From: Diacronema lutheri
Taxonomy: Eukaryota > Haptophyta > Pavlovophyceae > Pavlovales > Pavlovaceae
Length of the DNA: 64,000 nucleotides
Direction of reading: 5' to 3'
Assembly: GCA_019448385.1 (NCBI GenBank)
Contig: JAGTXO010000005.1
Span: 682,001-746,000 of the forward strand
This document shows positions 23,501 through 31,921 of the stretch, one piece after another (position 1 is the stretch's first letter; every line of letters begins with the position of its first letter). Made by a program: the position numbers and the translations under genes. The notes beneath the pieces are model-generated. The model had not been told where the DNA came from. It made no database searches and worked only from the letters and a program-made list of their open reading frames with translations.

Positions 23501-24374
23501 CCTTGGCGTAGCCGCCGCTGCCCGAGCCATCCTCCTGGTAGTCCACCTTGAGGAACTGCCCGCCGAGCGACTCGACCTGCTCCTTGACCACCGGCCGCAC
23601 GTCGTACGCGCGCACGATCGCGCCCATGTTCTTCGCCGTCTGGATCGCGGCGAGCCCAGCGACGCCTGCGCCGAGCACGAGCACCTTGGCGGGCGGCACC
23701 TTGCCCGCTGCGGTCATCTGGCCGGCGAAGAAGCGGCCAAACGCGTTTGACGCTTCGATCACCGCGCGATATCCCGCGATGTTGGTCTGTGACGAGAGGA
23801 CGTCGTACGTCTGGCCGCGCGAGAGGAGACGCGGAATGCAGTCGAGCGCGAAGACCGTCGACTTCTGCCGTTGGAACTGGGCAAGAAGGTCGTCGCTCTT
23901 GCTCGGGTTGATCAGCGAGATGAGCGTGCGCGAGCCAAGCAGCTGCGCCTGCTCCGCCGTCGGCGGACGGATCTTGAGCACGACGTCCTGCGACCACGCG
24001 TCGGCCGCGCTCACAATCTCGGCGCCGACGGCCACGTACGCGTCATCGGCGAAGAGGGCGCTCTCACCGGCGCCAGACTCGACTTTGACCTTGATTCCGG
24101 CCTTCGTGAGCAGCGCGACACTGTCCGGCGTCTGCACCACGCGCCGCTCGAGCGGGAACGTCTCCTTGACGACGCCCACGCTCAGCTCCGAGTAGGGCAC
24201 CGGCTTGGACACGACCGCCGCCTCCGCATGGATGAGCGCTGGGAGGCGCGCGGGCACGCGGAGCGGCGCGCGCCGAGGCAACACGACACCGCGCGGCCGC
24301 GCGGCCGCGCGGTACGCCGAGCCGATCGGCGGTTGCGCAAAGGCGAGCGCGAGCACGCTCAGCGCCGCGAGCAT
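20533..24374 (-). CDS. Proton-translocating NAD(P) transhydrogenase, single-chain PntA-PntB
   Basis: Exons 24374-23442, 22997-22244 and 22094-20533 give 1,082 aa, the usual length of single-chain transhydrogenases. The enzyme couples hydride transfer between NADH and NADP+ to proton movement across a membrane. Exon 1: signal-like N-terminus ([16 protein letters not shown]), then domain I with [14 protein letters not shown] and the NAD-binding [18 protein letters not shown]. Exon 2: [26 protein letters not shown] and the first dII helices. Exon 3: [15 protein letters not shown], a long series of membrane helices, then NADP-binding domain III ([50 protein letters not shown]). Both splices restore conserved text exactly: [15 protein letters not shown] and [15 protein letters not shown]. 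Donors are GTGCGC and GTGCGT. A signal-like presequence suggests a plastid or other endomembrane-routed location, but a mitochondrial one is possible. Confidence 0.95.
22095..22243 (-). other. PntAB intron 2 with homopolymer polypyrimidine tract
   Basis: 149-nt intron, GTGCGT donor and CACCAG acceptor. About 28 consecutive C residues (sense strand; G on the + strand at about 22129-22156) lie 35 nt upstream of the acceptor, where a polypyrimidine tract is expected. Confidence 0.8.
22998..23441 (-). other. PntAB intron 1, long and repeat-filled
   Basis: 444 nt, the longest intron in the window (most are under 165 nt). GTGCGC donor, CATAG acceptor. It holds four perfect tandem copies of a 27-bp unit (23227-23334), two copies of the 19-bp CGCCAGCACTGGCGGCTCC (23101-23119, 23151-23169) flanking a C/T-rich block, and 26 consecutive sense-strand C residues (23035-23060) near the acceptor. 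Confidence 0.8.
23227..23334. repeat. Tandem repeat, 4 x 27 bp
   Basis: Four identical head-to-tail units starting at 23227, 23254, 23281 and 23308; unit begins CCGCCCGCGGGCCGCAGGGC. Because 27 is a multiple of three it makes spurious repetitive peptides in open frames, but it lies wholly inside the first intron of the transhydrogenase gene. Confidence 0.9.
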
Positions 24375-24455
24375 TGGCGTAACACTGCTTGATCGGGGAC
24401 GCCCGACCCGCGAAAAGTTGGGGGGGGGAAAGGCCGTGCCAAAACTTAATCAGCC

Positions 24456-24776
24456 GCCCGGACTGGCGGACGGCGCGCCAAGTATGGGGGCGGCGGCTGC
24501 CGGACTGCGGCGCAATCATGGCGAGGTGACCGCTGCGCATCGACGACCGTGACGCCGTGGTTGCTCGCAGAAGGTGCGGCGCTGGGCGTCGAGGAAAAGG
24601 AGGAGGAGGAGAGCGTGTGCGGGTCGGGCGTCCGCGCGCTGTGGCAGCGCGTCGCCGAGCACTTCGGCGCGCGGCGCACGCTGGTCGAGTGCCGCGCGCG
24701 CTGGGGCGCGATCGATCCAAACGTCGTGACGGGTGAGTGGTCGGCGGCGGAGGACGCGGGGCTCGTCGATCCAGTG
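24456..24776 (+). pseudogene. Myb/SANT-like domain fragment without start codon
   Basis: The frame reads WLLAEGAALGVEEKEEEE, then RALWQRVAEHFGARRTLVEC, RARW and GEWSAAEDAG, which has the tryptophan spacing of a Myb repeat (W...EEE...W..VA..FG.RT..ECR.RW) and the start of a second (W-S-A-A-E-D). No ATG exists in this frame between the upstream TAA (24447-24449) and the domain, and the second repeat dissolves into Arg-rich sequence after 24780. A nearby frame contains LIAVHAHGG, which could be the displaced continuation. It may be a decayed Myb gene, or a gene whose introns I cannot resolve. Confidence 0.4.
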
Positions 24777-25088
24777 CGACGCGAGCCTGCGATCGGGCGT
24801 CCGGGCGCACTTGAGCGCTCATCGCCGTGCACGCGCACGGCGGCTCGCGCCGCAGGTCGGGCGAAGACGTGCTCACCCGCTCGGAGGCGCTGAGCGGCGC
24901 GTGCGCGCCGCCGCCGGCCGCCGGTGTGGGGCACGTGCTTGCCGAGCGCGCGCATCGCGCCAGTCGGTGCGTGTGCTGCGCGCCGTATCGTTGTGTGGCC
25001 CCAAGCGCAGGCGCCGTGCGCTCGCAACGTGCGCGGCGCGATATGCTCGCGCGCGCCCTACGCACCGGGGCGGAGGGGTGAGGTGGGG

Positions 25089-25130
<42 letters not shown>

Positions 25131-25365
25131 CCTGTCACAAGGGCGCCTCCGCGTCCACGGCTGGCGAGCGCGAGGAGCACCTCGAGGTCGACAATCCGTC
25201 ACTCGGCCGCGCCCGCCCGCTTGCATCCGGCGGCGACGCACCCGTTGATCCGGTTGGTCTGCTGCGCTTCGAGCGCAATCCTGCGCGACGCAATGTCCCC
25301 GTACGCAACCCATCGGCCGTGGGGTTGAGGTCCCGCGAACGGCGCCAGTCGCCGCCTGCGCGACG
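24777..25365. other. Region between Myb-like fragment and DeSI gene, with G homopolymer
   Basis: Contains a 36-base run of G at about 25092-25127. The stretch after it (25129-25330, + strand) has an open frame with fairly ordinary composition (EREEHLEVDNPSLG, DPVGLLRFERNPARRNVPV) that could be a remaining exon of the Myb-like gene; I cannot connect it with confidence. Confidence 0.35.
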
Positions 25366-27167
25366 ATGGCGGACGGTATGGGGAGTGCCGTGCGCCTCCG
25401 CGTGTACGATCTTACACGCGGCATGGCGAGTGTCGTCGGTGCGCGCGGTCTAGCGGGCGGTCACGGACGAGTGCGTGCCGCCATCGCGCGGGCGCGGGCG
25501 CCGCCTCACTCGCCGTTGCGCGCCCCATCGCCGCCGCCGCAGCGCCGTCAATCATCGGCCGGCCGGTCGAGGGGATCTGGCACTCCGGCATCGTCGTGTA
25601 CGGCCGCGAGTACTTCTTCGGCGCGGGCGTGCAGCGCGCGGGCGAGCACGAGTTCCCTGCGTTGTACGCGCTGCAGCCGACGCGCACGCTCGAGCTTGGC
25701 ATCACCGAGATCCCGGCGGACGTGTTTGACGCGTGGCTTGCGGACGTCACGGAGGGGCGGTTCGCGCCGCACGCCTACCACTTGACGCGCAACAACTGCA
25801 ACCACTTCGCCGACGAAGCGGCGCAGTTCCTCACAGGCAACCGCGTGCCCGCCGAAGTCACCAGCCAGGCCACCGAGCTGCTTGCCGCGCTGGCGGCCTC
25901 GCCTTTGGCGCCGCTCGTGCTCCCGATGCTGCAGGCGCCGACCGGCCCGCTCGGCGCGCTCGTGCCCAGCGTGGACGTGACCGACGTCGTCGCCGGCGTC
26001 GCGAGCAGCGTGCTCGCACCCGTTGCACCCCCCTCCCCCGCTGCGCCCCCGCCCGCCGCGCCCGCCGCGCCCGCCGTGCCCGCCGCGCCCGCCGTGCCCG
26101 CCGCGCCCGCCGTGCCCGCCGCGCCGGCGCGCGTCGCGCTCGGCGCCGAGCCCGCCATGGACGCCGACGAGGCCGACGCGAGCGCGCGCCGTGCCTCGCG
26201 GCTGCGCACTTTGGGCGCGAGGGCGCGGCCGCTGCTCAGCACGCAGCTGAGCGCGCATGCAGTGGCCAAAATGCTCGCCACGTCCCGGACGGGCGAGCCG
26301 GACTGCACGTTCACCCAAGCGGAGGCGAGCGCGCTCGAAGGTGCGCTCGAGCGTCTCCTCTCGCGCGCCGCGCTTGCCGAGGAGCAGCTGCTCGGCGAGC
26401 ACGTGGAGCGGAGGGCGGGCTCGCGGAAGGGGAAGGAGGCTGATGGCATGCGCCCGCCTCACCCGGCTGCCGCCTCGCTGCCGCCGCCGTCACCCCCACC
26501 GCTCTCGCCCGACGAGCGTATGGCGGTGTGCGCGCTCTCTCGCGCGCTGCGCGAGTGGCCAACGGCTCGGCTCGGCTGCCCCCTCTTCGTCGCGCGCGCG
26601 CTGCTCCTGCTGCCGGATGCGCGCGCCGTGCTCCTCGACGAGCGGCTGCTGCACGTGCTCGGCGCGCGCGCGCTCGCGCCGCCGGCGCCGGGCGGCGCAC
26701 CGCCTGCGCCACCGGCCGTGCAGCTGATGGCGATGGCGTCGCTGGCAAACTGCTTCGCGCTGCCCACCGTGATCGAGCTCCTCGTCGCCGACGAGGCGCT
26801 CGCGTCGACCCTCGTCGACGCGGCGCTGCGCCTGCTCAAGGACGAAACCTCATCGCCCGGCACGCGCCTCGTGGCGAGCGCGGCCGTGTACAACTTCACG
26901 CTGCACGCGCGCGCGCTGGCTGACGTTGAGCGATGCACCCTGCTGCTCTGCACGCTCGTCGAGGAGCTCGCACTCGCGCGCGCGCACGGCGAGCTCGCGC
27001 TGCGGCTGCTGCGCGCACTCGGCCAGCTGCTCGTGCACGGCGGGCCAGATGCGCACGGCCTCGCGCTCGCGCTCGGGCTGGGCGAGCACACCGCCGAGCT
27101 CGCCGCGGCCGACCTCGAGCTCGCGGCCGACCTGCGCGACCTGCTCCGCGAGCGGCGCGAGCCCTAA
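25366..27167 (+). CDS. PPPDE (DeSI-type) cysteine isopeptidase with C-terminal PUL-like domain
   Basis: Exons 25366-25429 and 25543-27167, 562 aa. The phase-1 splice (GTGTCG donor, CCGCAG acceptor) yields RVYDLTRGMA-TPSIIGRPVEGIWH, closely matching the start of DeSI-1 proteins. The PPPDE fold covers residues 1-135: catalytic His in EGIWHSGIVV and catalytic Cys in NNCNHFADEAAQFLTG, both present. Family members remove SUMO or ubiquitin from proteins. A Pro/Ala linker follows with a (VPAAPA) minisatellite (about 26052-26130). The helical C-terminal part (from about residue 315: SPDERMAVCALSRALREWP, MAMASLANCFALP, LVASAAVYNFTL) reads as a PUL domain, which binds Cdc48/p97 in Ufd3/PLAP proteins; a PPPDE-PUL pairing is known. 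A 21-base G run begins 16 nt after the stop. The PPPDE call is firm, PUL likely. Confidence 0.88.
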
Positions 27168-27549
27168 AAGCACTGGGAGGGAGGGGGGGGGGGGGGGGGG
27201 GGGTAGGAGGGGGGGGAAGAGAGAAAAAACGCGACCCACGTGTCAAGAAGAGGCACCGCCCGACCGCCCTGGCGGCGCGGTGGACATGTAGGGGGTGGGG
27301 TGGGTGGTTGCACGCAAAAAAGGCGTCGACGGCTCACGGTCTCGCAGACAACAGTGCGCGTGTGCGTTGTCCATTGGTGTTGGCGTCGGGGAAGGCGGCG
27401 GAAGAGGGCGTCAATGAACGGCACCGGGCTGAGGTGCGCGACGGTGTTTGCCATGGGCGATCGGAGGCGCGCCGTTCTCAACTCTCAACCGTAGGAGGAG
27501 GCCGATCTTGTGTTATTAAAAACAAATTTTCGCGTTGTCTTCATCCAAG
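27168..27549. other. Intergenic, G homopolymer and AT-richer stretch before tRNA
   Basis: Begins with a G run (27183-27203) just after the DeSI stop. The last 50 bp before the tRNA gene (about 27505-27540) is AT-rich (AAAAACAAATTTT), a plausible upstream region for RNA polymerase III. No protein gene is seen. Confidence 0.5.
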
Positions 27550-27621
27550 TGGTCGATCGTATAACGGTCAGTATAAGCGACCGTCACTCGCTAGATCCGG
27601 GTTCGATTCCCGGTCGACCAA
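27550..27621 (+). tRNA. tRNA-Asp (anticodon GTC)
   Basis: 72 nt, no intron, folds as a full cloverleaf: acceptor TGGTCGA with TCGACCA, D stem GTAT/GTAT, anticodon stem AGCGA/TCGCT with loop CCGTCAC (anticodon GTC), T stem CCGGG/CCCGG with loop TTCGATT. The GTAT...GTCAC...TTCGATTCCC pattern is that of eukaryotic tRNA-Asp. Position 73 is A, where G is usual for aspartate tRNAs. A T5 terminator for RNA polymerase III follows at 27636-27640. CCA is not encoded beyond what pairs in the stem. Confidence 0.93.
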
Positions 27622-28219
27622 AACGGGAATTGCCCTTTTTGATGCCATCCGCAGTTTTTTGCGCATCACTGCCTAGTCCCGAGGAGTATGGGGGGTATGC
27701 TTCTTGGAGAGCAACGCACGCCAGCAGGTTCCTCGCAATGCTCCTCTTTGAACGCCCGTAGCTCCGCGGCTGTGCAGCCGACGAGCACGTGCCGCTCGTC
27801 GAGTTGATCAACTCGGCCCGCAAAAAGCCGCAGCGTCGCAGCGCTTGTTCGATTGTTCGAGCGCCGCAGCCGTCCGCTTCAAGGAGCTCATGACCGGCGT
27901 ACCTTTGCAGTCGCGCGCGCGCGCCGTCATCCTTGCCGCTGACCCGTTGTCGCGTGCGTTCCTCTCGTGCCTGCCCGCGCACGAAAGTCCTCGTGCGTCT
28001 CGGTCGCCGGACGCTGACGCCCTGCGTGCGCAGGGAGCGGACCTCATGCCCCGCGTGCGCATCGTTTGTCGGCCAGCGCCTTACGTCGCCGGTCGCGCGG
28101 GCGACGGCACGGTGGATCGGCACGGCGACAACCTCGTCACGGCGTCTGCGTCCGGCGACCATGAGGCCCGCTACCGGCATGATCCGCCCCAAAAAACAAA
28201 AAAAAACCCTTCGAACAGC
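27622..28219. other. Intergenic, no supportable gene
   Basis: A minus-strand frame is open across 27584-28192 and overlaps the tRNA. A different minus frame near 27690-27850 reads LDERHVLVGCTAAELRAFKE and looks somewhat protein-like. Neither has a recognisable domain or a clear start and splice structure, so I do not call a gene. There is an A-rich stretch (28193-28207) just beyond the stop of the next minus-strand gene. Confidence 0.4.
27636..27640 (+). terminator. Pol III terminator of tRNA-Asp
   Basis: TTTTT 14 nt after the tRNA 3' end; a T6 run follows at 27655-27660. Confidence 0.75.
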
Positions 28220-29060
28220 TCACGACGGCCGCGCGCAACGCTGGCTGCTACGCGCGGCAGGAGGACAGCTCGTTCTACCGCTCAGCCATCCCAAACAAAA
28301 GGGCATGCCGACCGTAGCATGGCAGGGTGAGAAGTCGCCGAGGCCGCGCGGCAGCAAGGAGAGAAACAAGCCGCTCTCCCGACCGAGTGCCACCTCCATT
28401 CCGTCCTGCTGCTGCCCCCATCCGGCCAGCTCCGTCTGCATGCGACTCCACGCCGCCTCGAGCTCGCTGCCTAGGCGCGAGCCCGAGGCGAAGAACTGGC
28501 GCCAGCCCAGCGTGGTCATGGCGTCGAATGCGCCGCGACCGACGCGGGCTGCGATGGCCGGGCGGTCGAGGATGCCCTGCATGAGCACCGTGCCGTCCGA
28601 CGCGAGCGTGTCGAGCAAGTGCGGCACGACCCGCCACGTTGCGCCCCAGACCTCCGCGAGCGCCGAGTCTGCCTGCCGGCGCAGGCCGCCGCCGTGCTGC
28701 GCGACCGGCAGGAACAGCCGGCGGCAGGCGTGAGCGTCCGTGGACACCGAGACGCCCAGGGCGACAATGCCGACCCGAAGCATGGCAGCGTCGAAGACCA
28801 CCGCCGCGCCGGCCGCGTCGGAAGAAGGCGCGGAACCTGCGCGCCGGGTCGCGCACCTTGGCGAGCACGCCGTGAATGGCGGCGGGCGCCACGACCGCAT
28901 GCTTGCCGCCCGATGCCTTGAGCTCGTCCAGGCACCGCGCGCAAGCCTCCCCCGGCGAGATCGCGCGCATCGCCGAGGTGTGCACGGCGTGTGCCGAGAC
29001 GTTCGGCGTCGAGTCCACGCGCCGCTCGGACGCGCTCGGCACATCGTCACGCGCGGCCAT
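28220..29060 (-). CDS. Hypothetical protein, two exons
   Basis: The frames on the two sides do not join directly, but removing 28697-28856 (160 nt, GTGCGC donor, GTCGCGCAG acceptor, phase 0) links exon 1 (29060-28857, starting MAARDDVPSASERR and ending IHGVLAK) to exon 2 (28696-28220: HGGGLRRQADSALAEVWGAT, VVPHLLDTLASDG, FDAMTTLGWRQFF). Predicted length 226 aa, mainly helical. I do not recognise the family. The last 25 or so residues are Cys/Ser/Arg-rich and the true end could differ. The gene is divergent from the FkbM-like gene with only 39 bp between start codons. The same strand's alternative, reading through the intron with a frameshift, is less likely. Confidence 0.5.
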
Positions 29061-29099
29061 CGTCGCGACGCGACGCGTCACTGTGACGCCAGCGCAGCG

Positions 29100-30302
29100 A
29101 TGGGAGCAGCTCACAAAGAGAGGAGGTTGTCGGCTCATGTCCTCCTCGCCATGCTCTGCTTGCCCACGGCGAAGAGCTTGCGTACGGCAAAGGGCGTGCC
29201 CGCGGAGGAGAGCACGCGCGCCGGCTTGCGCTCAAAAAGCGTCGCGCCGCTGACCGACAGGCGCTGCGCTGAAACATGGTCGCTCTTTGGCCTGCACAAC
29301 GTGGCGAATGCCTCGCGCTGCCCCGAGGCGCGCTGGCTCGAGCGCGTGGCGGCGCGCGCGGCCGTGTGCGCGGTGGAGCACGCGCGCGTGATGGTCGTCG
29401 GCGGCAATAAAGGCTACGATTGCGCCGGCTGGACGCGCCTTTTCTCCGCGAACCGCGATATGTGGCTGAGCGCCGCAGGCTGGCGCGACGCGCTCGGCTC
29501 GGCCAACCTCGCGATGCTCGCGCACAACAAGCGCGCGTGCGGCGCGTGCATGCAGTGCGAGGTGGACTACCCGCGGCCGCCGCCCGGCCTCTCGCTCTCG
29601 CGCATCCAGCCTCCAATTGTCGATTGCATCGAGGCGCTCCCGGTCAACGCGCGCCTGCTCGCGGCGGCCTCACGCTCGTCCGCCGCCTGGGCGCGCAGCG
29701 GGCTTGGCGTCCTGCACGCAGTGGGTGTCGAAAGCGCGAAGGCGGCGGAATCGACGATCTCGTTTGTTGACGCGCCCGACGATCTCGTCGGTGTTGAGCA
29801 ATTTAACGTCGGCATGCGCCCGGAAGGCAAGATGCGGCGCACGCGCGTGGCCGCGCTCACGATCGACCAACTCGTCTACGGCCCGCCCCTCTCGCCGGCC
29901 GCGCGACTCGCGCGCTCTGCGGGCGAGAACATAAGCGCGGCGGGCGCGGCGCGCAAGCCGCGGCCGCCGCTCGTGCTGAGCATCGACACCGAGGGGCACG
30001 ACGCGCTCGTCCTGTCGGGCGCCAACCGGACGCTCAGCTCGGGAAGGCTTGCATACATCGAGTTTGAATATCACTCGGTCGGCGAATGGGGGCACCGGAA
30101 GCTGCGCGCCTCGATCAACCATCTGGACAGGAAGGGGTACGATTGTTTCTGGGCGGGGCGCGGCACAACGTACCGCATCACTGGCTGCTGGACGCCCATG
30201 TACGAATTCCACAGCTGGTCCAACGTGGTCTGTGCGCACCGCGGCGCGCAGCACGCATGCTGGCTCGACGCGCTGGAGGGCGCGCACGCGCGTCACAGAT
30301 GA
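29100..30302 (+). CDS. FkbM-like methyltransferase-fold protein
   Basis: 400 aa from ATG 29100, single exon. The N-terminus has a hydrophobic segment (HVLLAMLCLPTAKS), a possible signal or anchor. The body has VCAVEHARVMVVGGNKGYD, consistent with an S-adenosylmethionine-binding loop, and near residue 295 LVLSIDTEGHDALVLSGANR followed by LAYIEFEYH, which is the hallmark of FkbM-family methyltransferases (LKIDTEGHE...VLxG...E). FkbM proteins O-methylate sugars or other small molecules; the substrate here is unknown. A cysteine-rich CGACMQCEVDYP motif sits between the two halves, as in algal secreted members. The first G-rich motif lacks the exact GxGxG. Ends 223 bp before the stop codon of the kinase on the other strand. 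Confidence 0.7.
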   Translation: MGAAHKERRLSAHVLLAMLCLPTAKSLRTAKGVPAEESTRAGLRSKSVAPLTDRRCAETWSLFGLHNVANASRCPEARWLERVAARAAVCAVEHARVMVVGGNKGYDCAGWTRLFSANRDMWLSAAGWRDALGSANLAMLAHNKRACGACMQCEVDYPRPPPGLSLSRIQPPIVDCIEALPVNARLLAAASRSSAAWARSGLGVLHAVGVESAKAAESTISFVDAPDDLVGVEQFNVGMRPEGKMRRTRVAALTIDQLVYGPPLSPAARLARSAGENISAAGAARKPRPPLVLSIDTEGHDALVLSGANRTLSSGRLAYIEFEYHSVGEWGHRKLRASINHLDRKGYDCFWAGRGTTYRITGCWTPMYEFHSWSNVVCAHRGAQHACWLDALEGAHARHR

Positions 30303-30525
30303 CGCTGCTCGCGAATTTGAATGGCGGATGTCAAGGTCTCAAAATGACGTCGTAGGGCGACCAGTGGACGGACGGCCGCCGTCGGCCAGCGGGCCGCTCT
30401 AGCGCAGCCAGCGCGCGTCCCGTGTCACGTCGCGCCCGGGCGGTGCTAGGGACGCCCGGGCACGACCAATGTGCCGCCGCCGCCGACGCGCCGGCGAGCG
30501 CCGGCGGCCAGCGCGCTGCCCGCGC

Positions 30526-31816
30526 CTACGACTTGGCGGCGGGCAGCCCCTCGTCGATCGTTCCTTGGAAGCGGTGCATCGCGCGCGTCACGTTTATGAT
30601 CCCCTGCGCGCGCGCGCGCGCGCGCCGCGCGCGCTCGCCGATCGGCGCTCGCGCGCGTGCCCCCCCTCCGGGCGTGTGGCGCCGGCGTGCGCTCGCGTTC
30701 GCGCGCCGCGCGGCGCGGCCTTCTCACCCTCAGCTTATTGCGCGCCTGCCGGTCCTTCAGGTTCTCGGTGACGTAGCTGAGGTTGTGCGTGCTGACGGCG
30801 TGCTCGGCAGCGGACGCGAGCCACGGGTGCGCGAGCGCAATTTCGGCAGTCATGCGCCGCTTGGGGTCGACGACGAGCAGCTTTGCGACAAAGTCCTTGG
30901 CCTGGTCGGAGACCGGGTCCCAGTACGGCCGCAAGAACTCATACTTGCCCGCCTTGATCTGCTGGAAGAGCAGCGCGTCATTCTCCGCGTAAAAGGGCGG
31001 GAAGCCGCAGAGCAGGATGTAGACGATGACCCCTATGCTCCACATATCGACTTCCCGACCGTACCCTTTCATGTGCAAAACCTCAGGCGCTGCGCGCGCG
31101 CGGTGGGGAGGGAATCGGGCGCAGCGCGCGCGCGCGCGCGCGCTGCGCGTCGGCGGTGCGCTGCTGCGGCGCTCGGCGCCCCAGCCGCACGCACCAATGT
31201 AGCCCGGCGTGCCGCACGGCGTCTTCATGAGCGCCGAATGGCCGTCGGTGATCTTGCTCAGCCCAAAGTCGGTGATCTTCACCGCCGCCTCCTTTGATTC
31301 GTCCGTCATCAGCATGTTCTCCGGCTTGAGATCGCGGTGGACGACACCCTGCTCGTGCATGTACATCACGGCACTCACGAGCTTGTGCGTCATCTCGACG
31401 GCGTCCTTCTCGGAGAAGTGGCCGACATCGACGATGCGGTCAAACAGCTCGCCACCCGTCAGCCTGCGTGCGGCGCAAACCCGCCCGCCGTGCGCGCGTG
31501 GGCGGCGGAGCGCCGGAGCGCGCGCGTGCGCGCGCGCGCACAGCTCCATGACGAGGTAGACCTTATCTTCGGTCTCAAAGACGTCGTAGAGCTTGACAAT
31601 CGTCGGGTGGTCGATCCTGCGCATGATCTCCACCTCCGTGTCAAACTGCACCTTCTTGCCGGGCGCGGGCTTCTTCATGATCTTGATTGCGCACTTGAGC
31701 CCGTCCGACTTCCGCGTCGCGAGCTTGACGCGCGAGAAGTGGCCGCTGCCCAGCTCCCTGCCAATCTCGAAATCGTCGAGCTCCCGTGGCGTCTCCTTCC
31801 CCGCACTCGCCGCCAT
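30526..31816 (-). CDS. Calcium/calmodulin-dependent-type Ser/Thr protein kinase (CaMK group)
   Basis: Four exons (31816-31542, 31463-31195, 31089-30728, 30603-30526), 327 aa. Introns of 78, 105 and 124 nt start GTGCGC, GTGCGT and GTGAGA; the first two are stop-free and multiples of three, so the unspliced frame looks continuous, but removal restores LVMELLTGGELFDRIV and GTPGYIAPEVLH. Kinase motifs are complete: LGSGHFSRV loop (residues 22-30), CAIK lysine 45, HRDLKPEN, DFGLSK, GTPGYIAPEVL. The tail after the kinase domain (VSTHNLSYVTENLKDRQARN, KLRGIINVTRAMHRF) is a basic amphipathic helix placed like the autoinhibitory/calmodulin-binding segment of CaMKI. There are no EF-hands, which separates it from plant-type CDPKs. 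Divergent from CDC123 (105 bp between start codons). Confidence 0.93.
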
Positions 31817-31921
31817 CCCTCCGCGCGAGCGGCGCTACGAGGGCGGCAGCCCCTGGCACCGCACGGCGGCGCGCAACGACACCCGCTGCGACCTTTCCTG
31901 GGACGAAAAAGGACCGTAACG

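Noticed and set aside
24813-24840. Second Myb repeat restored through a small intron to LIAVHAHGG
   Set aside because: No donor and acceptor pair gives the required phase; kept only as a hint that the locus is decayed.
27584-28192. 203-aa minus-strand open frame
   Set aside because: It runs through the tRNA-Asp gene, has no recognisable domain and has Arg-rich shadow composition.
31337-31921. N-terminal extension of CDC123 (frame open from 31337)
   Set aside because: It is antisense to kinase exon 1 and its promoter; family homology starts just after ATG 31922.
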